Of a stretch of 16,517 nucleotides of DNA, positions 1 to 7,308 are shown one piece after another; position 1 is the first letter of the stretch, and each line of letters opens with the position of its first letter. This DNA is from Actinomycetota bacterium (lineage in GTDB: Bacteria > Actinomycetota > Actinomycetes > Actinomycetales > Actinomycetaceae). The stretch is from contig JAHYYD010000024.1 in assembly GCA_019425105.1 (NCBI GenBank), positions 1 to 16,517 on the forward strand, written 5' to 3'. The notes under the pieces are model-generated. The model made no database searches, had not been told where the DNA came from, and saw nothing but the letters and a program-made list of their open reading frames with translations. Both the position numbers and the translations under genes were made by a program.

Positions 1-140
1 ATGTCGAGCGCGACCAAGACCTGGCCCGCCGACGTCGGAAAGTCGGCGGGCAGGGCGGCCGAGGCCTCGTCGAGGAGAACCTCGAAGGGGCGAGCAGCTT
101 CCCCGGTGGAGGGGACCGTCAGGAAGCGCTCTTGGCTCAT
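1..140 (-). CDS. HAD-family hydrolase, N-terminal fragment (runs off the window)
   Basis: An open frame starts at the ATG at 140-138 and stays open to the left edge, giving about 46 residues that end in GQVLVALD. Hydrophobic residues leading into an Asp right after a variable N-terminus look like the start of HAD motif I (hhhhDxDGT), so the catalytic DxD would lie just outside the window. The start codon overlaps the serS stop in an ATGA arrangement, and no strong Shine-Dalgarno precedes it, so translation is probably coupled to serS. A Cof-type HAD phosphatase beside serS is a familiar actinobacterial arrangement, which supports the call. Only the open frame, the overlap and the LVALD ending are seen; the family is inferred. 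Confidence 0.55.
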   Translation of the reverse strand, partial: MSQERFLTVPSTGEAARPFEVLLDEASAALPADFPTSAGQVLVALD

Positions 141-1414
141 CGAGCGACGGGGGTCAGGACCTCGAGTCCACCCAGGTAGGGGCGCAGGGCCTCGGGCACG
201 TAGATCGAGCCGTCCGCCTGCTGATGGTTTTCCAGGAAGGCGACGATCCAGCGGGTCGTGGCCAGCGTGCCGTTGAGGGTAGCGACCGCGGTCATGCCGT
301 CCTCGCGGCGCTCGCGAATGCCGAGGCGGCGGGCCTGGAAGGTCGTGCAGTTCGAGGTCGAGGTGACCTCCATGTAGCGCTCCTGGGTGGGCAGCCACGC
401 CTCGCAGTCGAACTTGCGGGCGGCGGAGGTGCCCAGGTCGCCGGCGGCCGTGTCGATGACGCGGTAGGGCAGCTCGACCTTGGCCAGCATCTCCTCTTCC
501 CACGCGAGGAAGCGCTGGTGCTCCTCAGCGGCGTCCTCGGGGCGGCAGTAGCTGAACATCTCGGCCTTGTTGAACTGGTGGACGCGGATGATGCCGCGCG
601 TGTCCTTGCCCGCGGAGCCGGCCTCGCGGCGGTAGCAGGTGGACCAGCCCATGTAGCGCTTGGGGCCCTCGCTCAGGTCGAGGATCTCGTCGGCGTGGTA
701 GCCGGCGAGGGCCACCTCGGACGTGCCCGTCAGGTACAGGTCGTCGGCGGGCAGGTAGTAGATCTCGTCGGAGTGCTCGTTGAGGAAGCCGGTGCCGCCC
801 ATGATCTGCGGGGTGACCAGCGTCGGGGTCATCATCGGCACGAAGCCGTTGGCCAGCGCCTGATCCATCGCCATCGTCATGATGGCCAGCTCGAGGCGGG
901 CGCCGATGCCCTTGAGGTAGTAGAAGCGGGCGCCGGAGACCTTCGCGCCGCGCTTGGTGTCGATCGCGTCCAGGCCCTCGCCGAGCGCGAGGTGATCCTG
1001 GGGCTCGAAGCCCTCGGCCGCGAAGTCGCGGGGGGCGGGGCCCTCGTGGCGCAGGACCACGAAGTCGTCCTCACCGCCGACGGGCACGCCGTCGAGAACG
1101 AGGTTCGGCAGGAGGCGGGCGAGGCGGTCGGCCTCGGCGTCGGCGGCGTTCGCGGCGGCCTCGGCGGCCTTCACCTGCTCGGCGAGCTCCTTGGCCTTCG
1201 CCAGGATCGCCGGGCGCTCCTCCTTGGAGGCGCGACCCACGGACTTGGAGACCTCTTTCTGGGTGGCTCGCAGCGTCTCGAAGGCCTGGAGGGCCTCGCG
1301 ACGGGCGGCGTCGGCCTCGATGATTTCATCGACGAGGCCGGGGTTGGCTCCGCGGGCGCGCTGGGAGGCGCGGGCGGGTTCGGGGTTTTCACGCAGGGCA
1401 CGCACATCAATCAT
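137..1414 (-). CDS. serS: Seryl-tRNA synthetase
   Basis: This 425-aa protein charges tRNA-Ser with serine in the cytoplasm and is a class II aminoacyl-tRNA synthetase of normal length. It opens with the typical [11 protein letters not shown]. The N-terminal ~100 residues are the Ala/Glu/Lys-rich coiled-coil tRNA-binding arm. The serine-site TGTSE lies at about 229-233, motif 2 with YRREAG at about 261-266, and motif 3 with [16 protein letters not shown] at about 381-396. The start at 1414 was chosen over in-frame codons upstream (to 1477) because it gives the conserved N-terminus and is preceded by AGGA and GGGA at 1418-1426. The stop overlaps the next gene's ATG, so the two are probably one operon. 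No T-box leader is visible upstream. Confidence 0.97.
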   Translation of the reverse strand: MIDVRALRENPEPARASQRARGANPGLVDEIIEADAARREALQAFETLRATQKEVSKSVGRASKEERPAILAKAKELAEQVKAAEAAANAADAEADRLARLLPNLVLDGVPVGGEDDFVVLRHEGPAPRDFAAEGFEPQDHLALGEGLDAIDTKRGAKVSGARFYYLKGIGARLELAIMTMAMDQALANGFVPMMTPTLVTPQIMGGTGFLNEHSDEIYYLPADDLYLTGTSEVALAGYHADEILDLSEGPKRYMGWSTCYRREAGSAGKDTRGIIRVHQFNKAEMFSYCRPEDAAEEHQRFLAWEEEMLAKVELPYRVIDTAAGDLGTSAARKFDCEAWLPTQERYMEVTSTSNCTTFQARRLGIRERREDGMTAVATLNGTLATTRWIVAFLENHQQADGSIYVPEALRPYLGGLEVLTPVAR

Positions 1415-1668
1415 GCGTCCCATCCTATGCCAGGTGGCATCCCGTGTCCCATATCGGGCCGCGTGTGAATTCAACACAGCAGGTCAGGGTTATGCACAAA
1501 CTACACTCCGAGAGTTCTCAAAAGACTGAAAGTTATCCACCTTTGGTGCATAACCGTGTGGATAAGATGACGCCGAGCCTACACCAGGCAGACGCTTATG
1601 ACACGAAGTACAACGAAAAGCCACTTAACAGCCCATCCACAGGGCACCCGCAGGCTACGCTTGTGCAC
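1415..1668. promoter_or_regulatory. Divergent serS/dgk spacer with DnaA-box-like cluster
   Basis: This spacer lies between divergent serS and the lipid-kinase gene and is visibly richer in A/T than either. It contains TTATGCACA at 1490-1498 (plus), TTATCCACC at 1533-1541 (plus), TTATGCACC at 1545-1553 (minus) and TTATCCACA at 1557-1565 (minus), with TTGTGCACA at 1661-1669 overlapping the kinase ATG. The first and fourth fit the DnaA-box consensus TTATNCACA exactly; the others differ at one position. The middle pair faces each other. Promoters for both genes must lie here, but no convincing -35/-10 pair stands out. DnaA-linked control or DnaA binding is inference. Confidence 0.5.
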
Positions 1669-2964
1669 ATGGACGCAATATACTGGGCACTCGCAGCCTC
1701 CGCCGCAGCCGGAGCGATCGGCGTCGCGCGCCTAGCAACCGCCCTCAGCCGTCGCCACCGCCGCCGCCAGGCCCTTGAAGTCCCCGCCTCCGTGGACGAC
1801 CCGACGCGCGGACGGCCGCGCCCCTGGATCATCATGAACCCCTCCAAGCACCAGGACCCCCAGGCCTTCAAGGACCGCATCAACCGCAAGGCCAAGGAAC
1901 TGGGCATCGACCACGTGCACTGGCGCGAAACCACCCGCGAGGACCCGGGCACCGGACAGGCCGTGCGCGCCCTTCAGGAGGGTGCATCCGTCGTCATCGC
2001 CGCTGGGGGAGACGGAACCGTGCGCGCCGTCGCAGCCGGCATGGCCGGATCCGGCGTGCGCATGGGCATCATCCCCGTGGGCACGGGCAACGTCCTCGCC
2101 GGCAACCTGTCCATCCCCGAGGACCCCGCACAGGCCCTCGCCGTCGCACTCGACCGCAACCACCGCGCCGTCGACCTGGCCTGGGTGCGCATCGAAGACG
2201 CCACGCAACAGTCCGATCAGCCCGCCGAGGGCGGCCTCCGCCTCGCCGCGCACGCCGCGCAGCACCCCGAGGACACCCGTCAGAGCGAGGAGGCCCCGGC
2301 CTCGTCGAACGAGCCGCGCGCAGACGAGTACGCGTGCCTCGTCGTCGCGGGAATGGGCTACGACGGCGAGACCATGGCCGACACGGATCCCGAGCTGAAG
2401 AAGCGCATCGGGTGGATCGCCTACGTGTGGGCGGGCCTGGGGGCGATGGGCGCCCCGCGCATGAAGGCCCGCCTGACCCTGCGTTCCCCCGCCGCAGCCG
2501 CGCCGGACCCCCTCGGGATCGGCGACCAGATCTCCGGTTCCGTCATCCACGAGGCCGGGGACGTCGCGGACGAGGTCACCGAGGTCGAGGCGCGATCCGT
2601 CATGTTCGCCAACGCCGGCGAGATGAAGATGCTCATCCTGGCACCCGACGCGAATCTGTCGGACGGCCTCATCGACGTGATCGCCGTCGACGCGCAGGCT
2701 GGTCTGCTCGGATGGGTGGACGTGACATGGAAGATGCTCGGCCAGCTGATCGGGCTTCGCCCCGTGAACCTGCCCGTCGCGACGGGCACGGTCGCCTTCC
2801 GCCAAGCGAAGGGCGCATCAGTGACAAGCAAGGAAGCCCAGGTGTGCCAGGTGGACGGGGACGCAATCGGCGTCGCCCACACCATGCACGTTCGCATGCA
2901 GGCGGGCGCCCTCGACATCGCCGTTCCCGCTGAGCGCACGTGGATGGAGCTGCTGCCCGGCTGA
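1669..2964 (+). CDS. Diacylglycerol kinase-family lipid kinase (DgkB/YegS-like)
   Basis: This 431-aa protein probably phosphorylates diacylglycerol or a related lipid at the membrane, returning it to phospholipid or lipoglycan synthesis. A short hydrophobic N-terminus (about residues 3-22) followed by a basic stretch could anchor it. The catalytic domain has IIMNPSK near residue 50, the nucleotide-binding GGDGT at 113-117 and PVGTGN at about 136-141. The C-terminal domain has the family pattern NAGEMKML...DGLIDVIAVDA and a terminal DGDAIG. An acidic, Ala/Ser/Pro-rich insert of about 45 residues near 180-225 looks disordered and contains the recurring APASS word. ATG 1669 was chosen; GTG 1663 is an in-frame alternative, and upstream extension runs through the DnaA-box spacer. 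The ribosome-binding site is weak. It converges on pheA. Confidence 0.85.
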   Translation: MDAIYWALAASAAAGAIGVARLATALSRRHRRRQALEVPASVDDPTRGRPRPWIIMNPSKHQDPQAFKDRINRKAKELGIDHVHWRETTREDPGTGQAVRALQEGASVVIAAGGDGTVRAVAAGMAGSGVRMGIIPVGTGNVLAGNLSIPEDPAQALAVALDRNHRAVDLAWVRIEDATQQSDQPAEGGLRLAAHAAQHPEDTRQSEEAPASSNEPRADEYACLVVAGMGYDGETMADTDPELKKRIGWIAYVWAGLGAMGAPRMKARLTLRSPAAAAPDPLGIGDQISGSVIHEAGDVADEVTEVEARSVMFANAGEMKMLILAPDANLSDGLIDVIAVDAQAGLLGWVDVTWKMLGQLIGLRPVNLPVATGTVAFRQAKGASVTSKEAQVCQVDGDAIGVAHTMHVRMQAGALDIAVPAERTWMELLPG

Positions 2965-3032
2965 TCGGCGTCCTCCTGCGGCGCGCGACGTATCGGGCAT
3001 TGGTGAATGATGAGGCAATCCGAGTCATATCT

Positions 3033-3056
3033 GCGGTGACCCAAAGGGTTGCCCGC
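3033..3056 (+). terminator. Possible terminator of the lipid-kinase gene
   Basis: An imperfect hairpin lies about 70 bp after the stop: GCGG at 3033-3036 pairs with CCGC at 3053-3056, and ACCC at 3039-3042 with GGGT at 3046-3049 around an AAA loop. It is followed by a short T-containing stretch (CTTGTTT). The stem is interrupted, so the call is weak. Confidence 0.3.
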
Positions 3057-3063
3057 ATCTGGG

Positions 3064-3200
3064 CTTGTTTCCAAGTGGTGTTACACCACTTAGCGGGGTG
3101 TTACACCAGCTCGGACGTAGTGCAATGCTCCCTAACTAGTGCAATGCTCCCTAACTGGTGCAGACCTGCCCGATCTAGCTTGCTAGAGCAGCGCATGCCG
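3064..3200 (+). repeat. Intergenic ~140-bp repeat, copy 1
   Basis: This copy begins CTTGTTTCCAAGTGG and ends near GCAGCGCATGCCG. It contains the 19-bp dyad AAGTGGTGTTACACCACTT at 3073-3091 (9-bp perfect arms around one T), a second GGTGTTACACC dyad at 3097-3107, two exact tandem copies of TAGTGCAATGCTCCCTAAC at 3118-3155, and a related 19-bp unit at 3156-3174. Copy 2 at 3644-3791 keeps the same order of blocks. Confidence 0.8.
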
Positions 3201-3207
3201 CGCACAA

Positions 3208-3260
3208 GCTTGTTGCCAAGTAGCAGTGCACTACTTAGCGGAGCGTTGCACTACTTGGCG
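3208..3260 (+). repeat. Degenerate third copy of the intergenic repeat (5' part only)
   Basis: The block starting GCTTGTTGCCAAGTAG aligns with the start of copies 1 and 2, but TTACACCA is replaced by GTGCACTA at 3226-3233 and TTGCACTA at 3246-3253. It keeps CTTAGCG between the two motifs, as copy 1 does. More single motifs follow at 3263-3273 and 3323-3333 (TAGTGCAGTGC). Confidence 0.6.
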
Positions 3261-3428
3261 TGGCATTCCACTAGATAGGAAGCAGTGCATTACCCCCGTG
3301 ACCAGTCCATTGCTGCAGCATCTAGTGCAGTGCTGCGGGGTCTGCGCCCTTTTGCGCCAACAGGGACGTTGTCGGCACCAAGTTCCGCGACGACGCTTGT
3401 GACCGATGAGGTGTTACACCCGATCGGT

Positions 3429-3461
3429 AAGATTCAACCCCTTCTGATCGGGTTGAATCTT
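3429..3461. repeat. Perfect inverted repeat at the head of the 19-bp array
   Basis: AAGATTCAACCC at 3429-3440 and GGGTTGAATCTT at 3450-3461 form a 12-bp perfect stem around a 9-nt loop. The right arm is the first GGTTGAATC unit of the tandem array; the left arm is a lone copy in the opposite orientation. Confidence 0.7.
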
Positions 3462-3520
3462 CCCGATCAGGTTGAATCCTCCCGATCTGGTTGAATCCTC
3501 CCGATCAGGTTGAATCCCGA
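3445..3520 (+). repeat. Tandem array, four 19-bp units
   Basis: Four consecutive 19-bp units follow the pattern YGATCNGGTTGAATCYTCC, at 3445-3463, 3464-3482, 3483-3501 and 3502-3520. Units two and three differ only at the N position; the last diverges in its final bases. GGTTGAATC is unchanged in all four. Constant length, core identity and the flanking inverted copy suggest iterated binding sites, but no binding protein is identified. Confidence 0.85.
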
Positions 3521-3535
3521 CGATGGGACGCTAGA

Positions 3536-3600
3536 TTTCTCATTGCACCTCGACCAGGTTTCTCATTACGCCTCGATGCGGAGCCTCGAGGCGAAGGCTC
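3536..3600 (+). repeat. Two 23-bp tandem units followed by a hairpin
   Basis: TTTCTCATTGCACCTCGACCAGG-type units occupy 3536-3558 and 3559-3581 and differ at a few positions. They run into GAGCCTCGAGGCGAAGGCTC at 3581-3600, where GAGCCT and AGGCTC can pair; the palindrome GCCTCGAGGC sits inside. Confidence 0.6.
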
Positions 3601-3643
3601 GCACATCTCCAACACCAACCCACTGCGCATCTCCACGATCTGC

Positions 3644-3791
3644 CTTGTTTCTAAGTGGCGTTACACCACTGAGTGGGGTATTACACCAGCTCGGAGGTGG
3701 TGTAACACCCCTAACTGGTGTAATGCTCCCTAACTGGTGCAGACCTGCCCGATACAGCTCGGTTGACAGTTCGTTGGAGCAGCGGATGCCG
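3644..3791 (+). repeat. Intergenic ~140-bp repeat, copy 2
   Basis: This has the same block order as copy 1: CTTGTTTCTAAGTGG, two TTACACCA motifs at 3661-3668 and 3681-3688, CAGCTCGGA, then TGGTGTAACAC (3698-3708), TGGTGTAATGC (3716-3726), TCCCTAAC and TGGTGCAGACCTGCCCGAT (3735-3753). It ends in a diverged GGAGCAGCGGATGCCG. Here the perfect dyad is GGTGTAACACC at 3699-3709 rather than the first block. Confidence 0.8.
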
Positions 3792-3794
3792 TGA

Positions 3795-3814
3795 CCCGGC
3801 TTATCCCTGCCGGG
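3795..3814 (-). terminator. Possible pheA terminator
   Basis: CCCGGC at 3795-3800 pairs with GCCGGG at 3809-3814 around an 8-nt loop, about 35 bp past the pheA stop. No T-run follows on the minus strand, which is common for GC-rich actinobacterial terminators but makes the call uncertain. Confidence 0.35.
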
Positions 3815-3849
3815 GCGACGCCTATTGGCTCAGCGCGGCGACGCGGGCG

Positions 3850-4857
3850 TCAGGCCAGCGGCCAGGACGGCGCGCTACCCGTGGACTCACCCGTGCCATC
3901 CCCGCCGTGCAGCAGATCCGCGACCCACGCGCGACCCGCGCGGAAGGCCTCGTCCGTGGTGCCCGGAGTAACCGCCGCGCGCACGCCGTCGACGCGCGGG
4001 TAGGAGCCCATGAAACGCACCTCCGGCGAATAGCGGTGCAGGCCCACGAGGGCCGCCTGGACGCGCTCCTCGCGAATGTGGCCGACGATGTCGATGCTGA
4101 ACGTGTAGTTGCCGAGGCCGTCCCCGCTCGGGCGCGACTCAATGCGCGACAGGTCGACGCCGCGCGCCGAGAACTGCTCAAGGAGGGTCAGCAGCGCACC
4201 CGACTCGTTGACGGGCAGGGCCACCTGGATGGTCGTCTTATCCGCGCCGGTCGGCGGGGGCACCACGCCGGGGCGGGCCACCAGGACGAAGCGGGTGATC
4301 GCGCCCGGATTGTCGGCGACGTCGGTGAACAGGGCCTCAAGGCCGTAGGTGTTGACGGAGACCGCGTTGCACAGGGCAGCATCGAAGGAGGCGTCGCCGT
4401 CGGAGAGCAGCTCGGCGGCGGCAGCCGTCGACGTCGCGGGCACGTGAATCGCGCCCGGGAAGGTCTCTTCGACCCATCCGCGGCACTGCGCCCACGCGTG
4501 CGGGTGAGTGCCGATGCGGCGGATATCCTCGGGGCGCGTGCCCGGCAGGACGGCCAGCTGGAAGACGACGTGCACGTGCATCTCGGCGACGATGACGAGG
4601 GGGTCGCCGTGCGAGAGGGAATCCAGCGTCGCGTTGACACCGCCCTCGATGGAGTTTTCGATCGGGACGACGGCCCGGTCGGCCTCGCCGCGGCGCACCG
4701 CCGCGAGCGCCTGGGGGGCGCTCGTCATGGGCATGAGGACGGCTCCGGCGGGGGCGACCTGGTGGACGGCCTGTTCGGTAAAGGTGCCGAAGGGGCCGAG
4801 GAAGGCGATACGAAGCTTGTCACCGAGGGGCGCGGGGCCGGGAATGTTCGTCGTCAT
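3850..4857 (-). CDS. pheA: Prephenate dehydratase
   Basis: This 335-aa monofunctional enzyme converts prephenate to phenylpyruvate, the committed step of phenylalanine synthesis. The catalytic domain starts with RIAFLGPFGTFTEQAV (about 16-31) and includes VVPIENSIEGGVNATLD (63-79) and the conserved TRF at 188-190. A C-terminal ACT domain from about residue 208 carries GALL (220-223) and ESRP (240-243), the positions that bind phenylalanine in feedback-inhibited relatives (usually GALV and ESRP). No chorismate mutase domain is present. ATG 4857 was chosen because the conserved domain starts about 15 residues later; the longer in-frame extension to 5037 runs through a 16-bp tandem repeat and has no family match. 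It lies 192 bp after the DUF6541-like gene on the same strand, so read-through is possible. Confidence 0.95.
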   Translation of the reverse strand: MTTNIPGPAPLGDKLRIAFLGPFGTFTEQAVHQVAPAGAVLMPMTSAPQALAAVRRGEADRAVVPIENSIEGGVNATLDSLSHGDPLVIVAEMHVHVVFQLAVLPGTRPEDIRRIGTHPHAWAQCRGWVEETFPGAIHVPATSTAAAAELLSDGDASFDAALCNAVSVNTYGLEALFTDVADNPGAITRFVLVARPGVVPPPTGADKTTIQVALPVNESGALLTLLEQFSARGVDLSRIESRPSGDGLGNYTFSIDIVGHIREERVQAALVGLHRYSPEVRFMGSYPRVDGVRAAVTPGTTDEAFRAGRAWVADLLHGGDGTGESTGSAPSWPLA

Positions 4858-4965
4858 GGTGTCAAGGGTAACGAGAGCATCGCGCGCGGTGCGCCCTCGT
4901 TTCAGCGCCGGGGGCGCATTGTGGCCAATCGCGCGGGATTCGAGGGGCGCGCGGACCTCGTGCGA

Positions 4966-5010
4966 GCACGCCCGGGAATAGGCACGCCCGGGAATAGGCA
5001 CGCCCCCGGG
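4966..5010. repeat. 16-bp tandem repeat upstream of pheA
   Basis: GCACGCCCGGGAATAG occurs exactly at 4966-4981 and 4982-4997, followed by a partial copy GCACGCCCCCGGG at 4998-5010. Each unit carries CCCGGG, so neighbouring units can pair into hairpins. It lies between the DUF6541-like gene and pheA, where a terminator, attenuator or pheA leader could sit. No leader peptide rich in Phe is visible. Confidence 0.75.
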
Positions 5011-5049
5011 AGGCAGGTCACGCACACCCCCAGGCAAGCGGTTCGGGCC

Positions 5050-7305
5050 TCAGCTACCGCCCCCGGGGACGCCGGTCGCGAAGGCGTCGCGTCCGCCGCC
5101 GGGGGTGATGTCGCCACACGCGGTGATCTTCCACAGTTTCGCGGTGCCGCCCGCGTCGACGAGCTCGAACCCGGTGGACGTGTCGACGCCGTAGAGACCC
5201 GGGTTACGGGCGGAGCGCATGAAGTTGTAGTAGGCGCCGTCTTCTTCCTCGTAGAAGTGCGTGATGCCGAGCTTGCGCACGACCTCGCACACCTCGGGGT
5301 CGGTCGCGATGTCGTGGAAGTGCTGGGTGAGGACCTTCTGCGAGGCGCTGTCCGCGTTGACTGTGCTGAGCTGCGGGAAGACGGCCTTGCGTCCGCCGAG
5401 CATCTCGGAGTAGGCGGCACCCGCGATCGGGTCGCCGAGGATGAGAGCGTTGGGCGCGGTCGTGTACTTCATGCGGCGCGCCATGGCGAGTTCGCCGGTG
5501 GTGGCCATGCCGGGCTTGCCCAGGTGCGCGGGGTCGTACACGTAGGCGACCGCGGTATTGCGGGCGTCGATCGCTCCGAAGCCGGATAGGACGAGGATGA
5601 GGAGGCCGACGCCCACCTGGACCGGCCAGCGCGGTGCTTCGATCTCGTCGTCGACGCCGCGTTCGGCGAGGATGCGCTGCAGGGATCTGGTCCACGCGGC
5701 GTGCAGAGCGTGGATGATCGCGGCGGTGCCGACCGCCATGAGGATCGTCAACGCGATGTCTTCGACGCCCATGATGCGTCGGGCGTCCTTGTACCAGGGG
5801 GCCAGCAGGTACGTGCGCAGCGCCGAGTTGGGCGCGTACGCGAGGCCGGTCAGGCCCGCGAGGATCAGGTAGGAGACGAGCGGCCAGCACGGCAGGGGCA
5901 GCGCCTCTTCCTCGTCGGACGAGGCCGGGGCCCCCTCGTCCTCGTCCGCTTCCTGCGTGAGTCCGCCCTGTTCGGCGGCGCGCTCGAGGGGGTCGGGCCG
6001 ACGCCAGAGCGCGTGCAGGCGCGCGGTCGCGGCGATGCCCGCAACAAGGAGCAGCAGCTGAATGAGGGTCCAGTAGGTGCTGCTCGGCGTGCTCGTGAAG
6101 GGCGGGTAGGGCAGGAATGCGTGGGCGAAGGCCTCGCCCCAGTTGCTGCCGTCGCGCCGGTAGGCACCCATCGCCTGGATCTTCGACGACGACAGCGCGA
6201 GGAGGGGTGCCGCGACGATGCCGAGCGCGAGGGCACCCCACGCGAGGGCGGCGAGCTGGCCTCGTCCATCGCGCTCGTAGGCCCGGCGCGCGAAGGATGC
6301 GAGAGAGGCCAGGAGGGGCGCGATCAGCAACGCGAGGATCGAGAACGCGGCGCTCGGGTGCGCGCCGACGAGGCCGAGGGCACCGATCAGCAGGAAGACG
6401 GCCTGCGGGATGCGGCGCATGAACGCGCGCACTCCGTCTCCGGCTCGCAGATCCGTGGTAAAGCGCCGGCCGACGACGATCGCGGCGGCGGCGAGCCCGG
6501 GAACCAGCGCGGTGCCGGTCGAGTTGGGCCACTGGTTGTACATGGTGAGCGCGTCGGCCGGCATGTTGAGCAGCATCCCGCCGATGATCGGGGCCGCGAG
6601 GAGGGCGCTGCGCGACGCGGTGAGCACCGAGACGAGGGCGGCCAGGCCGATCACCCACACGGCCATGAGCGCCAGCGAGGAGACGTTGGCGGTCTGGACA
6701 ACCGAGTCGTAGCGCGCAAAAAGTGCGACGAACGCGTGCCAGCCCGTGGGGTAGTAGACGCTCCTGCCGCCGTAGAGCTCGTGGAGGCCACCGAAGGGGC
6801 TCGCGTTTTTTCCGTACAGGATCGCGTGCACGCCGTTCTGATGGAAGGTCGGGTCCCACTGCTGGACGGGGTTGGCCGGGTCCGCGCCCGCAAGGAGAGG
6901 CCACGCGGCCACGAGGAAGCCGACGAGGATCGCTCCCCACGTGGAGGCGCGGACGGCCGCCTGCGCGCCGCCAATGGGAACGCGTACGCCGATGGCCTCG
7001 CGCAGGGGAACTCCCCGCAGTGAGAAACCGCCGTTGCTCCGGTGGAAGAAGCTCAAGGCCCACGCGGCCGCGCCGCCGATGGTGCTCAGGCCGAGGACCG
7101 GCAGGGCGGTGGAGGGCTCCCACTCAATGTCGAGCGCCGGGTAGGCCACCGACAGGGCTGTGACGAGGCCGAAGGTGAACGCGGGCGCGGCCGCAACCGC
7201 GACGAGCGACGAACGCCCCCCGGCCCGCAGCCACATGAAGCCCGGCAGCACCAGGGCGACCATCATGGCCAGCAGGGTCGGAAGCAGCATCCACCAGGCC
7301 AGCAC
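5050..7305 (-). CDS. DUF6541-like polytopic membrane protein (possible GT-C type glycosyltransferase)
   Basis: This 751-aa protein has many membrane helices, starting with MLLPTLLAMMVALVLPGF near the N-terminus and continuing to about residue 590. A large outward-facing loop at roughly 140-180 contains WDPTFHQNG and GGRSVYYPTGWHAF. An Asp in the first big loop plus a soluble C-terminal domain (about 600-751) is the GT-C glycosyltransferase layout, so sugar transfer from a polyprenyl donor is possible but inferred. A cytoplasmic acidic linker (EADEDEGAPASSDEEE) lies between helices near residue 455. The start is GTG 7305: GAGGAGGAG sits 6 nt upstream, inside the last dedA codons, and only 3 nt separate the dedA stop from this GTG. 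Coupled translation with dedA is likely. I do not recognise a specific function. Confidence 0.7.
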   Translation of the reverse strand: MLAWWMLLPTLLAMMVALVLPGFMWLRAGGRSSLVAVAAAPAFTFGLVTALSVAYPALDIEWEPSTALPVLGLSTIGGAAAWALSFFHRSNGGFSLRGVPLREAIGVRVPIGGAQAAVRASTWGAILVGFLVAAWPLLAGADPANPVQQWDPTFHQNGVHAILYGKNASPFGGLHELYGGRSVYYPTGWHAFVALFARYDSVVQTANVSSLALMAVWVIGLAALVSVLTASRSALLAAPIIGGMLLNMPADALTMYNQWPNSTGTALVPGLAAAAIVVGRRFTTDLRAGDGVRAFMRRIPQAVFLLIGALGLVGAHPSAAFSILALLIAPLLASLASFARRAYERDGRGQLAALAWGALALGIVAAPLLALSSSKIQAMGAYRRDGSNWGEAFAHAFLPYPPFTSTPSSTYWTLIQLLLLVAGIAATARLHALWRRPDPLERAAEQGGLTQEADEDEGAPASSDEEEALPLPCWPLVSYLILAGLTGLAYAPNSALRTYLLAPWYKDARRIMGVEDIALTILMAVGTAAIIHALHAAWTRSLQRILAERGVDDEIEAPRWPVQVGVGLLILVLSGFGAIDARNTAVAYVYDPAHLGKPGMATTGELAMARRMKYTTAPNALILGDPIAGAAYSEMLGGRKAVFPQLSTVNADSASQKVLTQHFHDIATDPEVCEVVRKLGITHFYEEEDGAYYNFMRSARNPGLYGVDTSTGFELVDAGGTAKLWKITACGDITPGGGRDAFATGVPGGGS

Positions 7306-7308
7306 GGC

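Larger units (their letters stand above)
2965..3849. other. Repeat-packed convergent intergenic region
   Basis: This 885-bp gap lies between the stops of the lipid kinase (plus) and pheA (minus). Short open frames exist but run through repeats, lack ribosome-binding sites and resemble nothing. The gap is richer in A/T than its flanks. It holds a ~140-bp direct repeat, an 11-bp motif (TRGTGYARNRC or its reverse complement) about 16 times, four GGTGTWACACC dyads, a 4 x 19-bp array and a 2 x 23-bp repeat. Being convergent, it needs no promoters for the flanking genes, so the density of operator-like dyads is unexplained. Function unknown. Confidence 0.8.

Noticed and set aside
224..1468. A 414-codon plus-strand open frame antisense to serS
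   Set aside because: It is a shadow of serS: low-complexity Gly/Ala/Val/Leu composition and no domain.
1415..1560. T-box riboswitch upstream of serS
   Set aside because: No specifier-loop or conserved T-box antiterminator sequence was seen, and the leader space is short.
1415..1668. Chromosomal origin of replication
   Set aside because: There are DnaA-box-like sites, but no dnaA or dnaN neighbour and no clear unwinding element, so only a DnaA-box cluster is claimed.
3064..3791. CRISPR array
   Set aside because: The repeats are adjacent or irregularly spaced, vary in sequence and orientation, and have no uniform unique spacers; no cas genes are present.
2940..3794. Four short plus-strand open frames in the repeat-packed gap
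   Set aside because: They run across repeats in different frames, have no convincing ribosome-binding site, show no known domain, and their peptide similarity to one another follows from the DNA repeats.
3763..5589. A 608-codon plus-strand open frame antisense to pheA
   Set aside because: High-GC DNA produces long antisense frames. Its peptide is low-complexity Gly/Arg/Ala/Val, while the minus strand encodes a clear pheA and the end of the DUF6541-like gene.
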